DNA from: Diplosphaera chodatii
Taxonomy: Eukaryota; Chlorophyta; Trebouxiophyceae; Prasiolales; Stichococcaceae
Length of the DNA stretch: 64,000 nt
Direction of reading: 5' to 3'
Assembly: GCA_032358165.1 (NCBI GenBank)
Contig: JAALGY010000041.1
Coordinates: 2,170,001 to 2,234,000 of the forward strand
Positions 1-12,100 of this stretch are shown piece after piece. The position numbers and the translations under genes are program-made. Each line of letters begins with the position of its first letter. The stretch's first letter is position 1. The notes under the pieces were generated by a model, which saw nothing but the letters and a program-made list of their open reading frames with translations, had not been told where the DNA came from and made no database searches.

Positions 1-2043
1 GAGCGCGGGGATGCTGTGCTCATCCCTGCGCCCTACTATCCCGGCTTCGATTTTGACACCCAGGTGCAGCTTTAGGGACTTGCTGATGCGGGGTTGCATG
101 CGCGAGCTGTCCTGCAGCGACGTGAAAGGACTGCAGCCTCTTGCACTTCGTGCACCCTCAAACAGCTAGGTGTGCTGTGGGCCTGGTGGCTGGTGGGGTC
201 GTCACCTGCAGCTTGTGCGCAAATTGGAGAGCCAGCTGCTTGCAGGCCAGCGCGGGGCTGCACCCGTGGCCTGTGCACTGCGCGTTCCCAGGCGGCAGCG
301 ACAGCTGCGTGCCGGCGCTGGCTGAGGCGGCCGCGGCGGCCAAGGCGGAGGGGCACCCCACCCGCGCCGTGCTGCTGTGCCACCCCAACAACCCCATCGT
401 GAGTGTGTCAGATCAGGTTGCCAGGCTCAATACCTTGCTGTCTGATGGTACCCACGTCCTCGGACTGTTGTCGTCCTGTTTGCCTCGAGGCACTCACGCG
501 CAGGTCGTCTGAGCCTAGATGCAACCCCGTGATTTGCATGTGCTGTGATCCCAGGCCGCCTGTGCACTCTGCAGGGTCGTGGGTACACAGCGCAGCAGCT
601 GCAGGAGATGCTGGAGTGGTGCCTGGAGGAAGGCGTGCACCTCATCTCCGACGAGGTCAGCCAGCCATAATATTGCTGGTCCGCTGTCACGCATCCCCAC
701 ATTGTGCTATCCAGCGCCATGCCATAGGCCAGCATGTGAGCTGGCAATGCAGGCGGTCATACGTGAGGAGGATGTCATGTTAGCAGGCAATCGACAGAAG
801 TGCTGCATGCCCATAGCTGGTTCCAAGGTAGCTGTTGCTGCTGCAGGTGTATGCCAACTCCATCTTTGGGGCGGATGTGCAGTTCACATCCCTGGCTCAC
901 TTGGCGGAGCAGCACACAGCGGCTCACCCCGAGGCAGCCGATCGTGTGAAGGTGAGGCACGGTCGTTGCAGCGTCAGCGGGCCATATGGCCACACACACT
1001 GCAGCCAGCATGTGAGGGTCGTACATCTGCCGCAGGCCTTTGCACACGTGGTGTTTGGCGTGTCCAAGGACTACTGCGCTTCCGGCTTCCGGGTCGGCGC
1101 GGTGTGGACGCAGAACGAGGCCTTCATCAAGTGCGACTGCTGTGAAAAGGCGCCAGAACGTAGATGATTGCGGTCATTGTTGGTCCTGCTAGCTTCATGT
1201 CCTGTCAGTCTTCACCACATGCGACACATGTTATTGGATTAGCCGTCTTGAGTCAAGGTAGTCCCATTGCCGCGGCAGGGCTGCAGCAATGGCGGGGTAC
1301 TTCAGCGGCGTGTCCAACATCGTCCAGCACCAGTTGTCAGATCTGTTCGAGGACACCGACTGGCTGCTTGGCTTCGTGGGCGAGAACAGCAAGCGGCTGG
1401 GTGCCGCTTACGACGCCATCGCAGGTATATGCATGTCTGCTTTGTGTGATGTACAGTACCACATTGCAGACAGCTTGATGGCGGCAGGCACGATGCAGCC
1501 CATCCATGCGGATGGCCACATTGCACTTGTGGCCATGGCATGCTTTCTGTAAATGCCAGGTGCGCTGAAGGCGGCTGACATCCCATTCCAAGAGGCCGAC
1601 AGCACCATGATGATCTGGGTGGACCTGCGCCAGTTCCTAGAGGCGCCCACATGGGAGGCCGAGCGGAAGCTGTGGCACCGCCTCGCCGATGAGCAGCGCA
1701 TCATCCTGACGCCAGGTGGGGGAAGGGTGGCAGTTGCCAGCTCTGGCTTGGGTGTACGCTCTTCAGGAACAGCACCCAGACTGTGGCATTGCCTGGTTCT
1801 GCATCCCTCTTAATGTATAGCAGAAGGTCATACATACATATATAATGCTGTGCTGCCATACATGCTGCCAGCAGTGATGACCGGCCCGGCTGAGTTGATC
1901 CGATCTGCGCATTTGTCAATGTTGCAGGCGAGTGCTGCCATGGCGTGGAGCCCGGCTTCTTCCGGTGCTGCTATGCATGGATGGACGACATCGGGGCGCT
2001 GCCTGTCACGGTGCAGCGCATACAGAAGTGCCTTGCACAGTGA
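1..2043 (+). CDS. Class I/II PLP-dependent aminotransferase (ACC synthase-like), 5' end outside window
   Basis: This is a fold-type I pyridoxal-phosphate enzyme of the aminotransferase I/II family, closest in style to 1-aminocyclopropane-1-carboxylate synthase-like proteins. Exons: 1-63, 246-398, 575-655, 847-951, 1036-1130, 1279-1424, 1560-1715 and 1928-2043 (stop TGA); all phases agree. Visible landmarks in order are PAPYYPGFD, the HPNNPI motif, LISDEVYANSIF, and the PLP lysine in VSKDYCASGFRVGAVW. The C-terminal arginine region is EPGFFRCCYAWMDD. The N-terminal part, including the aromatic cofactor-stacking region, lies left of the window. True ACC synthase activity cannot be claimed: algal members of this family are often general aminotransferases. 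The gene is tail-to-tail with the MRNIP-like gene. Confidence 0.9.
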
Positions 2044-2496
2044 AGCAAATCATTTTTAACGCAGTGCTCATCATCCCAGGCAGCAGAACTGCAGCAAGGG
2101 CTTGTTAGCTGGGGATTGTGGACAGGGTAGGCTGGAGAATATGGTGCATGCTGCATATTCAGGACTGTTCTTGGTATCACTTGCCATTAGCTTGCAAATG
2201 AGTGTAAGTACGGTATGTGCCGCACGCCGTCTACGGTATGTTTGCTGCACTGTACCGTGCCTGCTCAGCTACCATCGGGCCGTACACAGCCAACACATGT
2301 CGTCTGCACGAGGCAATGGTGCAGAGTGTTGGCGCTCTTGACTGTCTGTAGCACAGTGTTCTGTAGCACAGAGCAAAGAAAAAGCTTCCCAGACTCGTCG
2401 TGATCTCAATGCTCTGAGCACACATATACCGTACTCATCATGCCGTTATACACTGCTGAGCACCATGTGCCGCAACCATATGACCTGGAATGTCGG
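2044..2496. other. Convergent intergenic spacer
   Basis: This gap lies between the stop of the aminotransferase on the plus strand and the proposed stop of the MRNIP-like gene on the minus strand. It should hold both 3' UTRs. A TGTAA, the green-algal polyadenylation motif, occurs near 2204, about 160 nt after the aminotransferase stop. I see no conserved protein or RNA gene. Confidence 0.4.
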
Positions 2497-4747
2497 TCAC
2501 AGGCCAAGCACGAGCTGCGACTCATGCAGGTCAAAAGCCGCTGTATCTGCGGCCTGTGCCCAGGGGTTCACGTCGGGCATCTCGCCGCCAGCCGTGTCGG
2601 CCGCCCCCGCCACTCCAGGAGCCGCAGGACTGCCGCCGTCGAGCCACGCGCCCCAGGCGCTGCCCGCCGCTCCCTGCAGCCTGCCAGCAGCAGCAGCAGA
2701 GTGGCCCGCTGTAGGTTGCTGCGCTTGGATCCCACCGCTGCCGCCACCACCGCCACCCACCTCGGCATCAGTCTGCCAGGGCCGCGCCTGGCCGCCGCTG
2801 CAGCGCTCCCAGGGCCAGGCGCTGCTGTCTGGCTGCCTGCTGCTGCTGCTGCCTTGAGCGCCTGTGGCGCCGTGGGCGGATGCATGCTCCAGTTGCCATG
2901 CGCTGCGGCTGTGGACTCGCTTAGTGGGACCCTGGACTGCACCTTCAGCTGTCGGCTGCTGCCACTGGTTGCCAGGCGTTACGATGCCACCACCATGTTG
3001 CCGCGCCACTGCCAAGTCCTGGCCTGCTGCAGGCGCCAGACATTCAGAGCGGCTGGGGCGGCGCCAGCTGCTGCAGTGAACCGCATCTTTGGATGGTGGC
3101 TGGCCGTTTGGCAGCTGCTGCAGCGGGCGGCCCAATGTAGCAGCGGGTGTGTGCTGCCTCTGCAAATGATGCTGCTGCTGCTTTGCTTCCTGTTGCCGCT
3201 GCGCCACAAGGCGCTGGAAGCGGTGCACTGGCCACTCCTGCAGCCATGTCGCACCACATGTCCAGGGGCATGCATACTGCAGGTGCTCAAGCGGAGCACA
3301 GGCGCAACAGCCTGCGATGTTCCGCCTGCACCCTGGTATGGGAACAAGGCTCAGCACACCTGCTCCTCGTGTGCTGGCAACTCTGACGTCTGCCGTCGTA
3401 CACCCTGTCTGGGGGGCAATGCAGCAAGCTCTTCGGGCGTGTTCGCCCAGGAAGCGCCAGGGCCCTGCGCCTCAGTGAGAGTCTGCCCCAGGGCGCGATC
3501 CAAGCTGCCCAGCATCGGGGCATTGCCGCCGCTGCCTGCCGAGCCAGCTGTCCAGCTGTCTTGATTCCTGCCGTGGCTGCTGCCGGGTGCCTCTGCTGGC
3601 GGCTGACCAGAAACGGCCATGCAGCCAGGAGCAGCCAGGTGTCTACCGGAGCTGGCCTGTGCATGCTGCACGGACCGGCTGCTGATGCTCGCTGTGTAAC
3701 GACCAGTGCATGTGGCGGCGCCTTTGCCACGGCTGCCGGCTGCAGGGGGCTGCCACTCTGGCCCATCTGCAACAATGGGACGCCTTGCATGCTTGAGTGT
3801 CCAAGATGATGCTGACCCAAAGGCTCATCTTGCAGGCTTAAAATGCAAGGCTTTCACGACATGCAATTCACCATCGCAATGCTCCCCAGCACGGGAGGCA
3901 CCAGCAGCGGTGCTGCGCCTGCGCTTGCGCTGCTTAGCCTGCGGTTGGGCAAGGCAAGAACCTCGAGCTGGTCCTGCACTGCTGCTCTGATATGGGGGTC
4001 ATTTTGCTGCTGTGCGCTGCTTGTGCACAACATGTGGCAACAACGGGCGCACCTGTGGCAGAGCTGTGACAAAGCGACCGTCGTCCACTTCCGCTGGCTG
4101 CTCTGGTGCCTCCGCCGGCGCCTGTGATGGGGCATGACACTCCCATTGCAGCCACCTGACCCTCCGCCACAGGTGCCGTACTTGCATGCGCGTACATCAG
4201 GGACAGTGGCAATGTGCGGAGTGCATGCAAGGCATGCTCGTGCCCAGCGTGTACTGCAGGTTACCTGCGTTGCAAGGAAGTCAGTCCACGGTGCTGGCTG
4301 AACAGCATGCGGCTGCTGAGGGACTGCCTGGCCATGTGCATGGAGGCCAGGCGCTGTCTCAGAGTCAGCAGATAGCAGATCGACGGTAGCCTGCGCGCGC
4401 TCTCCGCGCTGCGTGTTCAGCCGTGTCACCACGCCACGCACGTCCTTTGCCTTGTCACTGATGACAAACACCTGCATGCGGTGCCAGATGGCTGATTTTT
4501 GGCGAGGTGCAATCTGCAGCACTGACGCAGCATCGGTGCGGGTCCTTGCAGCTTCTTGCAAGTTTATACATGCGAAGCTGAGCTTGAGGATAGCTAGATA
4601 AGGTCATCTGGGCAGTGCATGCACCTGCCGCACGGACTGCTTCTCGCCACACACGGCGCACTTGAACTTCGCCACCTTCTTCACCTGCTGCACCTGGTAT
4701 GTGCTGCAGCTGCAGCACTGCACTGCGTGAAACTGCTGCAGGCCCAT
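2497..4747 (-). CDS. MRNIP-like (MRN complex-interacting / UPF0544) zinc protein
   Basis: The N-terminus matches the MRNIP family: a paired-cysteine zinc region QCCSCSTYQVQQVKKVAKF followed by CAVCGEKQSV, then SDKAKDVRGVVTRLN. In animals MRNIP binds MRE11-RAD50-NBS1 and protects replication forks; a DNA-damage role here is inference. Firm exons: 4747-4625 (ATG at 4747), 4471-4265, 4121-4053 (with DGRFVT) and about 3950-3850, which carries a basic KQRKRRR nuclear-localisation-like stretch. Further minus-strand open segments, about 3630-3370 and about 3235-2497, are Gln/Pro/Gly-rich and are the probable disordered C-terminus. If exon 4 is read through instead, the protein ends near 3830. It is divergent from the SET-domain gene. 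Confidence 0.7.
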
Positions 4748-5285
4748 CTGCAGGATTAATGAAGCTGGGTGTGATGGGTCCTGCGGTTGCACGAGCGCTC
4801 TTGAGGAGCTGCAGAGTGCGCATGTGTCAGTTGGCAATATTTCCCCACAACAAGGTTCCAATCAACACTACTGCAGCAGGAACAGCTTGGTGTCTGAGAT
4901 CGGATATGCGGTTGAAGTGTACAAGTGTCGCACACCTGGGCATTGCTAAACTGGGGCAGATGTCGCCAGCTGGCTGAGATCGAATTTCAAGCCGTACAAG
5001 GCGGTGGCGCGGTCGTGTCTGCGTTTGCATGCACATGCTGCCATCGCCTATAACTCACATATGTATATCGCAAGGCCTCCAACGTGCGTGAGACGTCAGT
5101 TGGGAGACTGCTGTTGGCGCCCATGCGGGGTGGCTACATGCAGTTGGCTGCAGCACTGGGGAAACAACAGCCTTCCGCTTGTCACATTGTCAGCTGTCCG
5201 ACAAGCAGCAGATCTACCTGGATATGCATGAGTATGTTGCTGTGAGCTGGACGGCAAGGGCATTATCGTCCAGCGGCACACCGCC
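4748..5285. promoter_or_regulatory. Divergent promoter region: MRNIP-like (-) / SET-MYND (+)
   Basis: These 538 bp separate the two proposed start codons (4747 minus, 5286 plus), so both promoters and 5' UTRs must lie here. Open frames inside are short and match no family I know. I see no clear TATA box. Confidence 0.5.
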
Positions 5286-8200
5286 ATGGCCCCACATGCC
5301 ATCGACCTGCAGCAGCAGGTCGCCTGGCTGCTGCAGCCTCTAGATGCAGAGATCCAGCAGCGGTACTACGGCAAGGTGTATACATGGCTTGCTGGGTGCA
5401 TTGCCAATGCAGATCCGCATCCGATGCGCCAGTAGTACAGCACCAAGCGCTGCTGACTAGAATGATGCAGTGACAGCAACAAAGGTACGGTACATGGCTT
5501 GCAGCTGCTGCGTGCGGGCCTTAGGATTCAATACGACGGCGATGATGGCAGGGGCAAGCGCCTCGTTGCCGGCAAGGCGAGTGTCACCTCCTACATGGTC
5601 CATGTCAGGGGTGCCCACTGCAGTCACACGGCACCACTGTGAGGTGTGCAGCTGAGCACAGTTGCTGCTGTCCATCAGCGCTGTACTTGGCAATGCAGGA
5701 CCTTGTTGCAGGCGAGGTGATCTTCCGTGAGCCGCCGGTGGTGGCCGCACAGCACACAGGCAACAAGTGAGGCTGTTGAAAACCCTGCAGGCATGCGTGC
5801 CCTGCATACTGCATACTTTCTGCAAGAAGGGCCGATCAAGTACAGAAGCCTGTCCCTATCACCTTGACATGCTTGCCTGACAGGGCAGATGCGCTGGTCT
5901 GCGCCCAGTGCTTCCGCTTTGTGGGCTCCATCGAGCAACAGCTGCAGCACCGGCTGCTGGGCGATGCTGTTGACTCCAGCACAGGTCTTGCAAAGTCATC
6001 AGCGTCATCTGCTGATGGCAAGAGCATTTGCACTTCACTCATCAAATGGAGGGCGTCATCATGTCATGCGACTGCAGGCACTGCCCATGCTGCAAATCCA
6101 CAAGGTGCACCCGCAGCTGCGTGGCAAAGCTGCGGTCATGCCACCGATCCAACAGAGCACAGCAGTGAGCACCCCGGCGGTCATACCAGTCACAGAGCAG
6201 CATGCACAGCAGCTCCCACTGGTGATGAGGTGGATGCAAAGGCAGGGGCAGACGCAGCAGCCCCAGCGGCCTCAGCCCGAAAGTCCCTAGCAGAGGCGTC
6301 CTGCGCAGCAGGACCATCAGAGGAACGAGGCCAGGAGGCAGAGGCAGCAGACCTGGCGGCTCTGGATGCCTCGCTGCGGCTGGTCGTCAGCGGCGGCAGG
6401 TTGCCGCTCTCTGATGGATTTCAGCTTCCTGCTGCCATGCCCTGCCGGGGCGGCTGCTGGGAAGACGTCTACTGCAGCGCTGCATGCAATGAGGTACGTG
6501 TAGGAGGTGCTTTGACTCAGGTCGGACAGGTTGCCGTTCATATGACTGGACAGACGTCGATGGCCATCGGCACACCTTCATCCCACCTCAAAACTTCAAC
6601 GCTTTGCAGGCAGCATGGGCGGAGCACCACAGGCTGCTGTGTCTTGGCGGCAGCAGCGACGATGAGGTCCACGTGGAGGCCCTGCAACAGTTCAAGGAGC
6701 ATGCCGACGGCAGCAACGACATCTTCCACGTTGCCGCCCGTGCCATCGCGGGCGCCTGCCTGTGCACGCAGCAGCTCCTAGGGCCAGGCTGGTAAGTGCA
6801 CCGCCTTCACTTTGCATTGCACGACTGCGCTCATCAGCAGCAGCCTCTGCTGCTTTTGTGCACACCTGCAGGGCCGAGCAGTGTCACCAGTAGACCCGTG
6901 CCTGCAGCTGTTGATGAGAAAGTGAGCTCCCCTGCGCAGGCTTGATGCTACAGCGGAAGCTCAGTGGACGGCGCTGCAGCAGGCTTGGGTCCCGCTGGGC
7001 TGCGGCTGGAAGGCTGCTTGGTGGGACGCCGTGGCTGTGCCGGACGACGTGGACGATGAGGCTGCATTTAGACAAGGCTAGTGCTCTGTGACGTTCAGTG
7101 TGATATTGTCCAACTTCTGCCAAGAATGAAAGTGTTGAGGTTTGGATGTATATCACTCAAGCGGTGCATCAAAATTGCAAACGCCTCTCTGCGGCACGCG
7201 CAGAGCTGAAGGACTTGGCAGCAGAGTCGCTGGGGATCCTGACTGCGGCGCTTCCGCGGCAGGCCGCAGCTATGCCCGCGCTGTTTTCGCTGCCGGTGTA
7301 TGGCGCACTCATCGGCATGTTTGAGCTGAACAACCTGGGTAAGGGCGCTACCAGTACCCTGCCACTCTTTGGACACCCTTGATCGTTGGAAACCCCCTGA
7401 CCGGAGGCACTGCCCTGTCATGATCACAGTGGACGGCCTGCAGCTTGGTGTTTCAGCTGCAGCGGTCTCACAGCTGGCTGACTGCTGACATTTCGGCTAT
7501 GCGCTGGCTGGCTCAGGCGTCGTGGTGGCGTCGCCAGTGGAGGACTACTTCCTGCAGCTCGACGGGCTGCCAGAGCCGGACAGGAGCGCTGCCATGGCCG
7601 TCGCACGCCCGCTGCTGGTGCACCTGCGTCCAACATTCTCGCTATACAGCATGCTTGCATGTAGACGATCTGCCTGTAAGCCCATGGCGACGACAGAACA
7701 GACTGCCGAGCTGCCTCGAAGCAATGGGGCTGCGACGCCACCCAGGATGCACTGGGCGAGGGGTATGATGCGCACGCGGACGGCACGGGGTTCTTTGCGC
7801 TCCAGAGCTGCGCCAACCACAGCTGCGAGCCCAATGCACACACGCTCAAGGTCAGTACAGCTCACATCAAATAGCATCTGTCGCTTGAATCCCGTGCATC
7901 ATAGCTTTGTGACATTTCTACCCAGCTGAAGGCTGTTGATGGGGCACATTCACGATGTAAGCGACTTGGCATCTCAGGGCGAGCAGGACGTTACGGGCGA
8001 TGCGGTCGTCACGGCAACAGCCGCCATTCCTGCTGGCGCGGAGATCACCATCTCCTACATCGACGTGGCGCAGCCGCTCAAGCACCGGCAGGTGGTGTCC
8101 GGCATGCAGTCCCATATCAGGAAGCTCATAGGACAGATTTCACCCTGATGCAGGCACTGTGGCTCTGTGCCTGTACTTGTGCAACTGCACCCGGCTGCCT

Positions 8201-8383
8201 GCGGGTCTTGAGGTACATCGGCTTGCTGCTCTATGGCAGGCGGCTTTGGCGGATTATGGGTTCAGCTGCCGGTGTCCTCGCTGCCTGCGGGAGGCTGCCA
8301 GCAGCCGCTCCGGCAGCGCTCCAGACGGCGGCAAGGGCAGCAGAAAGCGGGCAGCAGCTGCTGAGGCAAGCGTAGCTGGTTGA
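5286..8383 (+). CDS. ATXR2/SMYD-type SET-MYND lysine methyltransferase
   Basis: Predicted protein of 585 aa, aligning end to end with Arabidopsis ATXR2 (473 aa), a histone lysine methyltransferase. Exons: 5286-5375, 5505-5576, 5699-5766, 5884-6493, 6610-6791, 6940-7076, 7204-7338, 7517-7617, 7746-7850, 7978-8091 and 8240-8383. The SET domain is split by a MYND zinc finger (VCAQCFRF, then PCRGGCWEDVYCSAACNE and AEHHRLLC). Catalytic SET motifs are LQSCANHSCEPNAHT and EITISYID, and the post-SET end is CRCPRC. The insertion between the MYND halves is an Ala/acidic low-complexity stretch of about 120 aa, longer than in plants, and may hide another intron. Introns after 5576 and 7076 use GC donors: both are needed to keep phase, and the first also matches the ATXR2 alignment exactly. 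The target histone residue is not inferable. Confidence 0.9.
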
Positions 8384-9177
8384 TCTAGTTCAGGAGTGTG
8401 GGAACAAGAGCACATGGGTACCTCAACTTGCGCTCCGCAGACCATGGTTGCCGCTTCTGTCACGTGAGCTGTTACACATGCTCCTGGCTACCGTATGTCG
8501 TCTGTGCTGCGCTGGCTTGGTTTCACCATAAAGGGTATCATCTACCCAGCTACTCAAGATAGTTGTGCACCAAATCGTGCTATGTCAGCTGGTAAACCCT
8601 CAACAACACAGTCATACACACGGATGGCCTTGATATTGACTCTCAACGGCTACATGGAGCAGAGCAACACTGCAACATGTTGCGGCACTAAAACAAGTAG
8701 CTAACGGCCATGCTGGGTGCAGGGCGGATGTCTAGAATCAACAAAACTCCGCACCCATGCGCCACCCAGATTTACTGCCTGACAACGAGCACGGAGTACG
8801 CTGCCTTGTCCATATGGTGTTGTATGTAGTCGCACGTGCTAGGGTGGTTGCTGCAGTCGAATCGCTGCTTGATGAATGTCGAATTTGTCGCTCCGCAGGC
8901 GATAGCAGAGCGCTGTGCTGTCGGCGGCTGCCCTGCTGTCGGCATTGCCCATGAAGCGGGTAGCAACGTCGCCATACCACGTAACAATGTCGCGGCTGCC
9001 TCTGCTGGCAGATGCTTCGAAGACATGATGGTACTGCCCCAGCAGCACTGATGGTGAGTGCCTCCCAACCGTTCGTACTCCGCAGGCTGCGAGCTGCGCT
9101 GAGCTGCAAGCTGGCAGCTGCCTGGTCCAAAGTGATGGGGGTAGCACCCCAGCCGCCACCTTCCACGCGGGCATCCG
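8384..9177. other. Convergent spacer between SET-MYND and HSF genes
   Basis: This is the 3' flank of both genes. Open frames occur on both strands (for example minus 8772-9275 and plus 8757-8954), but they lack a recognisable family, and the first overlaps the last HSF exon in another frame. A TGTAA on the minus strand lies near 8470, consistent with a long HSF 3' UTR. Confidence 0.4.
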
Positions 9178-12100
9178 TCACTTGCTGTTGCTGTTGCCAG
9201 CGCTGCCGTGCAGGCGGGGCGGCGCATTTGAGAAAGTGACCGACGGCATGCGCAGCTGATCGACCTCATCGTCACGCTGCATCAGCACACACCCAACCTA
9301 CTCCATTGCGGTGGTTGCAGATGGTTGCACTGCTCAATCTTGGCCATTTGCACTGGTACAGCACTACTGTGCCATCATCTGGCACGTTCTGCAGTCACAG
9401 CAGCTGCATGCTGCCCGTCTTGACACTGATGCATGCCAGCGCACCCGGGGGGGGAGCGTGTGCACGGTGTCCTGCTACAGTCAGCGACGAATGTATGCAT
9501 GCGTGAGACACCAAGTGTGCAGCTCACCCTCAGTGCCTCGGCCCCTTGCTCGTCCATGGACATGCGCGATGCCTGCGGCTCAGACTCTGCCGGCATCGCC
9601 TGGTCCTGCTGCAGAACCCAAGCAAGTTCGAGGTGTCAGCGGGAGTTTTCTGCCATCGCAGCGAAACAGCATCGCAAAGGACCACTTTGGGTGCGGATGC
9701 ACATTGTGGCCCCAACCGCCCATCTGTATGAGGCTGGGGGGACAGGGCGCACACAAACTGCACATGCTGCATCAGCTGCATCCGTACAACACAAGCCGCC
9801 GCTGCATACACTTGCAGGAGGTGCTCTGCCCACCTGCTGCAGCTGCTGCAGGGTGGGGCCGTGCTGCTGGCCGCGCGGCGGCGGCGGCGCCGCCCGGGGC
9901 GGGGGCAGCGGCGACGGCTGCCGGCCGGGCGCCTGCGGCTGCCGGGGGGACTGCTGCGGGGGGAATGACGCGGCGCGCGGCGGCGGGGCCGTGGGGGGCA
10001 GCCCGGGGCCGCCGCGCGCCGACTGCGCCTCCGAGTTGGGGGGCCGTGGCCCGTGCGGGTCGGTCCCCGACAGCACCGACCCCGACTGCGCGCTGCCACT
10101 GCGTGCGGGCACCCCGTGGCTGCAGGCGGATGCAAGGGATGCGTCAGGACGTGCTGCATGGGAAGTGCATGCGCTGGGTGACGCCCCAACACTCACGCAC
10201 CACTGCTGCAGGTGAGCACAGCCAAAGTGGCAACCGCAGCGGTGCACTCCGGACACCGCATTCCGCCTGGCAATGCCACTCTGAGTGGGTGAACAGTGCC
10301 ACTGCAAGTGCCAGGAGTCAGCAAGACCCTGCCATGAGTGCACTGTAAGGAGACTGGCAACACCAGCCTCGGTTGTGCGTACCTGTTGCTGGGGTGGTGC
10401 CCGTCACTCAGGCTGGCAGATCGGCGCGCATCGTCCGAAGCCACCCGGGCCTCCCGCTCCACTGCGACAAAAAAATTAGGGCCTGGTTAAAATCTGACGA
10501 AAGCAAGGCAGCAGAGGCGACAGCGACAGCAGCCATCCCAGAATCTGCTGCAGCAGGTGCCTGGGGGATGCAGTCGCGTGCTCGCAGCCGGCTGTGCATG
10601 CAAGGCGGCAGCAGCAGGAAGGAGGCCTGCTATGGGGGGGTGAAAGCACGCACATGCCAGCTGGCGGGTAAGCTCCAACACTTGCTCCTGCAGCTTGGTG
10701 TTTGCATCCGCCTGCTGCTGCACGTGCCGCTCCTGCCACCCAAGGAGAGAGACAGGGTCACACACGTGCAGCCGCACACGCTGACCGTGCACTGCACCAG
10801 GCAGGTTCACACATGGTACAACACCTAGCATGCGCATTTGTTCTCAGGAATGGACCAGGAGAGGGTGTGAAGGGTGAGGAGTGTGCAGGTGAAGGCTCCA
10901 GACCTGCAGCATGAGGCGCTGCTCGAAGTGGTGGTCGCGCTGCGAGTCGTACTGGTTCTTGGCGGACTGCTCGTTGAAGCGCGCCGCGATCTCGCGCGCC
11001 TGCTGCACCTGCACCGCCGCCGCCGCCTCGCTGGCCCGGATGCGCGCCTCCATGGCGTCGCTCTGCAGCCGACGCAGCCGTGCAAGTGAGCGACGTGGCT
11101 GGCCGCCGTGCAGCCACGCAGCTGCATGACTTTGGCTGTGTCGGCTTCATCAAGCACGGAGCCGATATGAGGAGGTATCAGCACGCTGGAAGCGGGGTGG
11201 CCCCGCACAACTGCGAGACAGCGCCCTGCAACCAGGTGGCTGCAGGCGCCTCCAGCTGGTGCTTTGGCTGCAGCAAGGTCTGATTGCAGAAAGGTTTCAG
11301 TCTCTGGGCTCGTGAGAGGTGGTAACAAGGAAGGGGTGGCGCTCTGCAGGGTTTAGGGTTTAGGGACCCTAGCGCCAACCTGGTGCTGCATGCGGTCTAT
11401 CTCAGCGCGCGCGCGCTCGTCGGTCGCGCTCGACAGGTCGTGCGACCCATTGGAGCGGATGTTGGACGGCGAGTCGTGGGTCATCCCACGCTGTTCGGGG
11501 ACAGGGAGCACAAACATCGCGCAGGTGCGGGCATGCAGGGCAGCGGGGCCATCTCCCCCCATACATGTGCAAGTGCATGGCAGGACAGAAAGGCCGCCAG
11601 GAGCCTCAGACAGCGTCAGCAGACGCCACACCAAAGGGACGGTTCAGGCGAGCATGAGCGCCGGGACGCACCATCTCCATGAGCTTCTGCAGCTGCGCGG
11701 CGCGCTGGGCCTCGTCGGAGGACGCCCCGGAGCGGTCATTGGAGGCGCCGGTGCCGCCGGTGTTGCCGGTGGCCCCGAGGCCGCCGCTGCCGCCGCCGGC
11801 GCCCCCGCCACCGAAGCCGCCCGGGCCGTTGCTGCCGGCCCCGCCGCTGTGGATTGCTGCTCCACCGGGGGCTCCCGGGGCTGCCATTGCGCCAGCGCCG
11901 CCTGCAGACGGCAAGTAGCTTTGCAGCAGGAACATGGTAGCACTTCGATGGACAACACGAGGCGAGTTGTATAGACTCTCCTGCAACATCACAAGCCTGC
12001 GACATAGGGTAAGTATGTTGCAACACAGCAACCACACCGCACCTGATGGGCCGCCGCTGCCTTGGGTGTCATTTGATGCCGCCGGGCCTGCAGAGTTGCC

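Noticed and set aside
2440..3564. 374-codon plus-strand ORF
   Set aside because: It is antisense to the Gln/Pro-rich C-terminal region of the MRNIP-like gene, is low in complexity and has no domain. GC-rich third positions keep several frames open here.
8757..9275. Open frames on both strands downstream of the HSF
   Set aside because: The true HSF frame stops at 9178. The others show no family motif, and I could not build a splice-consistent chain.
9311..10348. 345-codon plus-strand ORF over a very GC-rich block
   Set aside because: All frames are open because of composition. The minus-strand frame fits the HSF exon 10119-9834 in phase with its neighbours.
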